Part shown: in pieces, positions 6,155-7,765 of the stretch
Numbering within the stretch: position 1 is the stretch's first letter
How the letters are laid out: each line of letters begins with the position of its first letter
Assembly (NCBI GenBank): GCA_964517795.1
Contig: CAZFDE010000106.1
Location: 1-7,765, forward strand
Reading direction: 5' to 3'
From: CAZFDE01 sp964517795
GTDB taxonomy: Bacteria > Planctomycetota > Phycisphaerae > Sedimentisphaerales > Anaerobacaceae
Length of the DNA stretch: 7,765 nt
Notes under the pieces: generated by a model
Told to the model about the DNA's origin: nothing
What the model saw: the letters and a program-made list of their open reading frames with translations, nothing else
The model's database searches: none
Translations under genes and position numbers: made by a program

Positions 6155-6331
6155 TTACCAAAAATCAAAAGGCGGAGGCCTTATATGAATCTTAAAATCA
6201 TGATCACGATAGTGATAATCCGTTTGCGCTCGTGATAAACGCTGATGTAAGCGCACATCGCGGGCCAGACTCTGCAAGACCCCCAATACACACAGAATAA
6301 CGACAATTTCCAGAATGACGATTGTCTGCAT
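6155..6331 (-). CDS. Small one-pass membrane protein, 58 residues, unknown function
   Basis: An ATG at 6331 opens a 58-codon frame ending in TAA at 6155-6157. GGGG lies 7 nt upstream of the ATG, the same type and spacing as for the response-regulator gene. Residues 3-22 (TIVILEIVVILCVLGVLQSL) form one hydrophobic helix, interrupted by one Glu; the rest is basic, aromatic and proline-rich (RDVRLHQRLSRAQ, then HIRPPPFDFW at the C-terminus), so a cytoplasmic tail after a single membrane anchor is likely. A terminator lies about 50 nt after the stop, and a sigma-54-like promoter about 80 nt before the start. These four signals together make it more than a chance ORF. I do not recognise the family. 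Confidence 0.55.
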   Translation of the reverse strand: MQTIVILEIVVILCVLGVLQSLARDVRLHQRLSRAQTDYHYRDHDFKIHIRPPPFDFW

Positions 6332-6412
6332 AACAGTACCCCAAACCGGATCACAGGGTATCTTCGGCAGCCGTCTTAAGAATTAATAAATGAATTTATG
6401 CAAAATTTTCCG

Positions 6413-6451
6413 GTGCTTTAAGCAAGCACAATGCCCCCAATCGGCATTTTT
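6413..6451 (+). promoter_or_regulatory. Two tandem hairpins, the second terminator-like on the plus strand
   Basis: GTGCTT-TAAGC-AAGCAC (6413-6429) is followed with no gap by AATGCC-CCCAATC-GGCATT (6430-6448) and a T run ending at 6451. On the plus strand the second reads as a short intrinsic terminator, but no plus-strand gene ends nearby. The pair overlaps the sigma-54-like promoter on the other strand. Confidence 0.35.
6421..6436 (-). promoter_or_regulatory. Candidate sigma-54 (-24/-12) promoter for the small membrane-protein gene
   Basis: The minus strand reads GGGCATTGTGCTTGCT, with the GG and GC dinucleotides spaced 10 nt as required for RpoN and nine of twelve fixed positions of TGGCACG-N4-TTGCT matched. 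The transcript would start near 6410, about 80 nt before the ATG at 6331. No activator gene of the sigma-54 type is in the window. Confidence 0.45.
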
Positions 6452-6473
6452 AAGCAAATAAGAGAGTTATTAA

Positions 6474-6489
6474 TCCGGGCAAAACCGGA
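6474..6489. repeat. Inverted repeat TCCGG-N6-CCGGA upstream of the sigma-54-like promoter
   Basis: Five-base perfect arms (6474-6478, 6485-6489) flank GCAAAA. The centre is about 70 bp upstream of the predicted start, where enhancer-binding proteins often sit. The arms are short, so chance is a real possibility. Confidence 0.25.
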
Positions 6490-6673
6490 CAGTTCGCCTA
6501 TAAAAGACCATCGTATTAATACTGATAAGAGTGATTGCGCTGTATGAATCAGATGTTTTTGTCTCCACAAGCTCGTGGAAGCTTATTTGAAAAATTTTTT
6601 TAAACTTTCCAGCCTGGCGTCAACGACCCACTAAGAATACTTTTTTCAAGCTCTGCCCTGAGTGCCAATCTCA

Positions 6674-7315
6674 TCACAAGCCTAATGCCCTTCGGCTGCT
6701 TTTGCACAACAGAGGGGGCGTGATCAGTTTTCGGATTCGCTTAAACACCGACATATGATTTTGCCTGAAATGCTGATGCTGCCATCGCTTGTAACGTTCT
6801 TCAAATCCGCTTAAGGACGGCAGTTCGCCCTTAAACCCGATACCGACAACGGTATGAGGAAAATTTTCAAGCCCGGCATGGCCTACCCATGATGACGTAA
6901 ACGGCTTCAGCATGGACTTAAAAGCTTCAGGAGAAAAACGCCAGTAATCGCAGGGATAATCGTGAATCCGAAAATTCATTACGCTGGAAATCACCACAAT
7001 CCCTCCCCGCTTAAGAATACCATAAATTTGTTCCATCGCGGTATGCGGGAATTCCACATGCTCAAGCGTGTCGAAACACAATACCGTTCCCACCGATTCC
7101 GCTGGAAGATCGATATCATGCAGATTCAGCACTGTATCGACTCCCAGGCCTTTACGCATATCAGCACCAATATATTCTTTGTCTGGAAACAATGGCCGCA
7201 GATCGGCAAATGTTTCCTGCCCCGAAACGCGTAACGATCCAAATTCATAAATGGGTTCAGTGATCTCAAGCGAATCACGCACGAGTCCTGCAAATTCCTT
7301 AACTGATTTTCGCAT
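6674..7315 (-). CDS. Class I SAM-dependent methyltransferase
   Basis: The 213-residue protein starts at the ATG at 7315, with AAGGA 8 nt upstream. It is a Methyltransf_11-like Rossmann fold. The SAM-binding motif I is reduced to YEFGSLRVSG (residues 23-32), lacking the usual GxGxG. Motif II is EYIGADMR with Asp52; LCFDTLEHV (79-87) is the clear post-motif acidic/aromatic signature; LKRGGIVVISS (101-111) is the strand before the active-site face. HDYPCDYWRFSPEAFKSML (118-136) is typical of methyltransferases in polysaccharide and secondary-metabolite clusters. The C-terminal ~45 residues are basic (RYKRWQHQH, KRIRKLI). The substrate cannot be inferred. It lies 11 nt after a small CxxC ORF and downstream of an aldolase gene, all in one direction, suggesting one transcript. 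Confidence 0.85.
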   Translation of the reverse strand: MRKSVKEFAGLVRDSLEITEPIYEFGSLRVSGQETFADLRPLFPDKEYIGADMRKGLGVDTVLNLHDIDLPAESVGTVLCFDTLEHVEFPHTAMEQIYGILKRGGIVVISSVMNFRIHDYPCDYWRFSPEAFKSMLKPFTSSWVGHAGLENFPHTVVGIGFKGELPSLSGFEERYKRWQHQHFRQNHMSVFKRIRKLITPPLLCKSSRRALGL

Positions 7316-7326
7316 ATCATTATTCC

Positions 7327-7452
7327 TTAATAAACCGCTTCGTCCGTCTCATTTTCCACGAACCAAAAAAGAACGTTACGGAGCGGACAATTCGTGCAAA
7401 CACGTTCACCATTTCGCACAGCAATTCTGCTTTTATGCCCACCTGGACCCAT
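7327..7452 (-). CDS. Possible 41-residue CxxC protein between aldolase and methyltransferase genes
   Basis: An ATG at 7452, 5 nt after the aldolase stop, opens a 41-codon frame that ends 11 nt before the methyltransferase ATG. The peptide is mostly polar with a central GERVCTNCPLRNVLFWF, in which Cys19 and Cys22 form a CxxC that could bind metal or act in redox. The frame is open further upstream (to 7587), but that part overlaps the aldolase and is not credible. The ribosome site is poor (GGA about 11 nt upstream); translation could be coupled to the aldolase stop. Filling the gap so exactly favours a gene, but it may also be a remnant of a longer one. I do not recognise it. Confidence 0.35.
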   Translation of the reverse strand: MGPGGHKSRIAVRNGERVCTNCPLRNVLFWFVENETDEAVY

Positions 7453-7457
7453 AAAAA

Positions 7458-7765
7458 CTAATCCGTAATCAAAAGATGTTTTACGGCTTGGACATAGGCC
7501 TGCGCGTTTTGTGTAATTTTTTTTGAAATTTCCGCATTGAGGCGGCCTTTGGGAACCAGCGCTCCGCCGACCCCGAATCCGATGCACCCGGCCTCATAAA
7601 AGGCCCGCATATTTGCCGGCCGTACGCCCCCCACCGCCACAAAGTCGATATCATCGATCGGCCCGCGAAGGGCCTTGATATAATCCATCCCGATCGCCGA
7701 AGCCGGGAAGATCTTGACCATCTTCGCGCCGTGACGCGCGGCCGCCAGAATCTCGGTTGCCGTGG
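7458..7765 (-). CDS. eda: KDPG/KHG aldolase, C-terminal half (partial)
   Basis: About 101 C-terminal residues are present; the N-terminus lies beyond the window edge, and the Met at 7721 is internal. The enzyme splits 2-dehydro-3-deoxy-6-phosphogluconate into pyruvate and glyceraldehyde-3-phosphate (Entner-Doudoroff and uronate pathways); family members also act on 4-hydroxy-2-oxoglutarate. Recognisable pieces are TATEILAAARHGAK, then MVKIFPAS with the Schiff-base lysine, YIKALRGP, VAVGGVRPANMRAFYEAG and IGFGVGGALV (phosphate-binding glycines). The protein ends shortly after with a helix as usual (family length about 210). The stop is TAG at 7458-7460. With the downstream methyltransferase it forms a co-directional run. 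Sugar-acid catabolism would suit an organism living on polysaccharides, in line with the glycosidase-like lipoprotein at the other end, but the link is only suggestive. Confidence 0.9.
   Translation of the reverse strand, partial: TATEILAAARHGAKMVKIFPASAIGMDYIKALRGPIDDIDFVAVGGVRPANMRAFYEAGCIGFGVGGALVPKGRLNAEISKKITQNAQAYVQAVKHLLITD

Larger units (their letters stand above)
6332..6673. other. 342-base region without a large gene; several hairpins and one promoter candidate
   Basis: No ORF above 25 codons is convincing here. The region holds the leader of the 58-codon gene, a sigma-54-like promoter (6421-6436, minus), two adjacent hairpins read on the plus strand (6413-6451), an inverted repeat (6474-6489), and a weak 5-bp hairpin TCCAC/GTGGA near 6563-6580. 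No terminator could be found for the methyltransferase gene that ends at 6674. Confidence 0.5.

Noticed and set aside
6544..6603. 19-codon plus-strand ORF (MNQMFLSPQARG...)
   Set aside because: No ribosome site, no promoter, and length within chance expectation.
6332..6673. Riboswitch (c-di-GMP or cobalamin type) in the hairpin-rich gap
   Set aside because: The hairpins do not show the conserved unpaired cores of these classes, and no plus-strand gene follows downstream.
6600..6674. 24-codon minus-strand ORF whose ATG overlaps the methyltransferase stop (TGATG)
   Set aside because: The overlap geometry suits coupling, but the peptide is very short, shows no domain, and no ribosome site or terminator supports it.
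7453..7587. N-terminal extension of the CxxC ORF to 86 codons
   Set aside because: The extra part runs through the aldolase coding sequence in another frame and is rich in Arg and Pro without domain character.
1..7765. CRISPR array, insertion sequence, tRNA or rRNA
   Set aside because: No regularly spaced repeats, transposase motifs, terminal inverted repeats or cloverleaf-like sequences were found by reading both strands.

Overview
The window carries an ordinary mix of accessory and housekeeping genes from a moderately AT-rich, probably Gram-negative bacterium. I suspect a member of the Planctomycetota (Phycisphaerae-like). The reasons are the small helix-turn-helix protein of the 'GQVAKLC..RTVSKWFD.G.I.GYRIPG..DRRIP' type, which is common there, a large lipoprotein with a glycosidase-like fold, an orphan NarL-type regulator and a candidate sigma-54 promoter. 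This assignment is inference; no rRNA or other marker is present.

Layout from left to right. (1) 1-104: the last codons of a plus-strand gene with an acidic Ca-binding-like loop. (2) 153-1961, minus: a 602-residue lipoprotein with glycoside-hydrolase-like features. (3) 2083-2799, minus: a small polytopic membrane protein of the NicO/UreH metal-transporter type with a very His-rich loop. It is divergent from (4) 2936-3262, plus, a small single-domain cupin. The two share a control region with overlapping -35 boxes and an inverted repeat. (5) 3439-3705, minus: a short HTH DNA-binding protein, preceded by a strong terminator-like hairpin and followed by a clean terminator. (6) 4005-4649, minus: an orphan NarL/FixJ response regulator, possibly preceded by a 40-codon overlapping leader ORF, divergent from (7) 4916-6064, plus, dprA (DNA processing for natural transformation). 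(8) 6155-6331, minus: a short gene for a 58-residue one-pass membrane protein, with a plausible RBS, a candidate sigma-54 -24/-12 promoter upstream and a shared bidirectional terminator with dprA. (9) 7765-6674, minus: a tight run consisting of the 3' part of a KDPG/KHG aldolase gene (eda-type), a 41-codon CxxC ORF, and a SAM-dependent methyltransferase.

The genes do not form one obvious system. The pairs with a plausible functional link are the metal transporter with the cupin (shared divergent promoter), and the aldolase, small CxxC ORF and methyltransferase (co-directional, gaps of 5 and 11 nt). The most interesting material is small: the unlisted 58-residue membrane protein with its sigma-54-like promoter, the attenuator-like hairpin before the HTH gene, the overlapping leader ORF of the response regulator and the 41-residue CxxC ORF. 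I see no CRISPR array, insertion sequence, tRNA, rRNA or att site.
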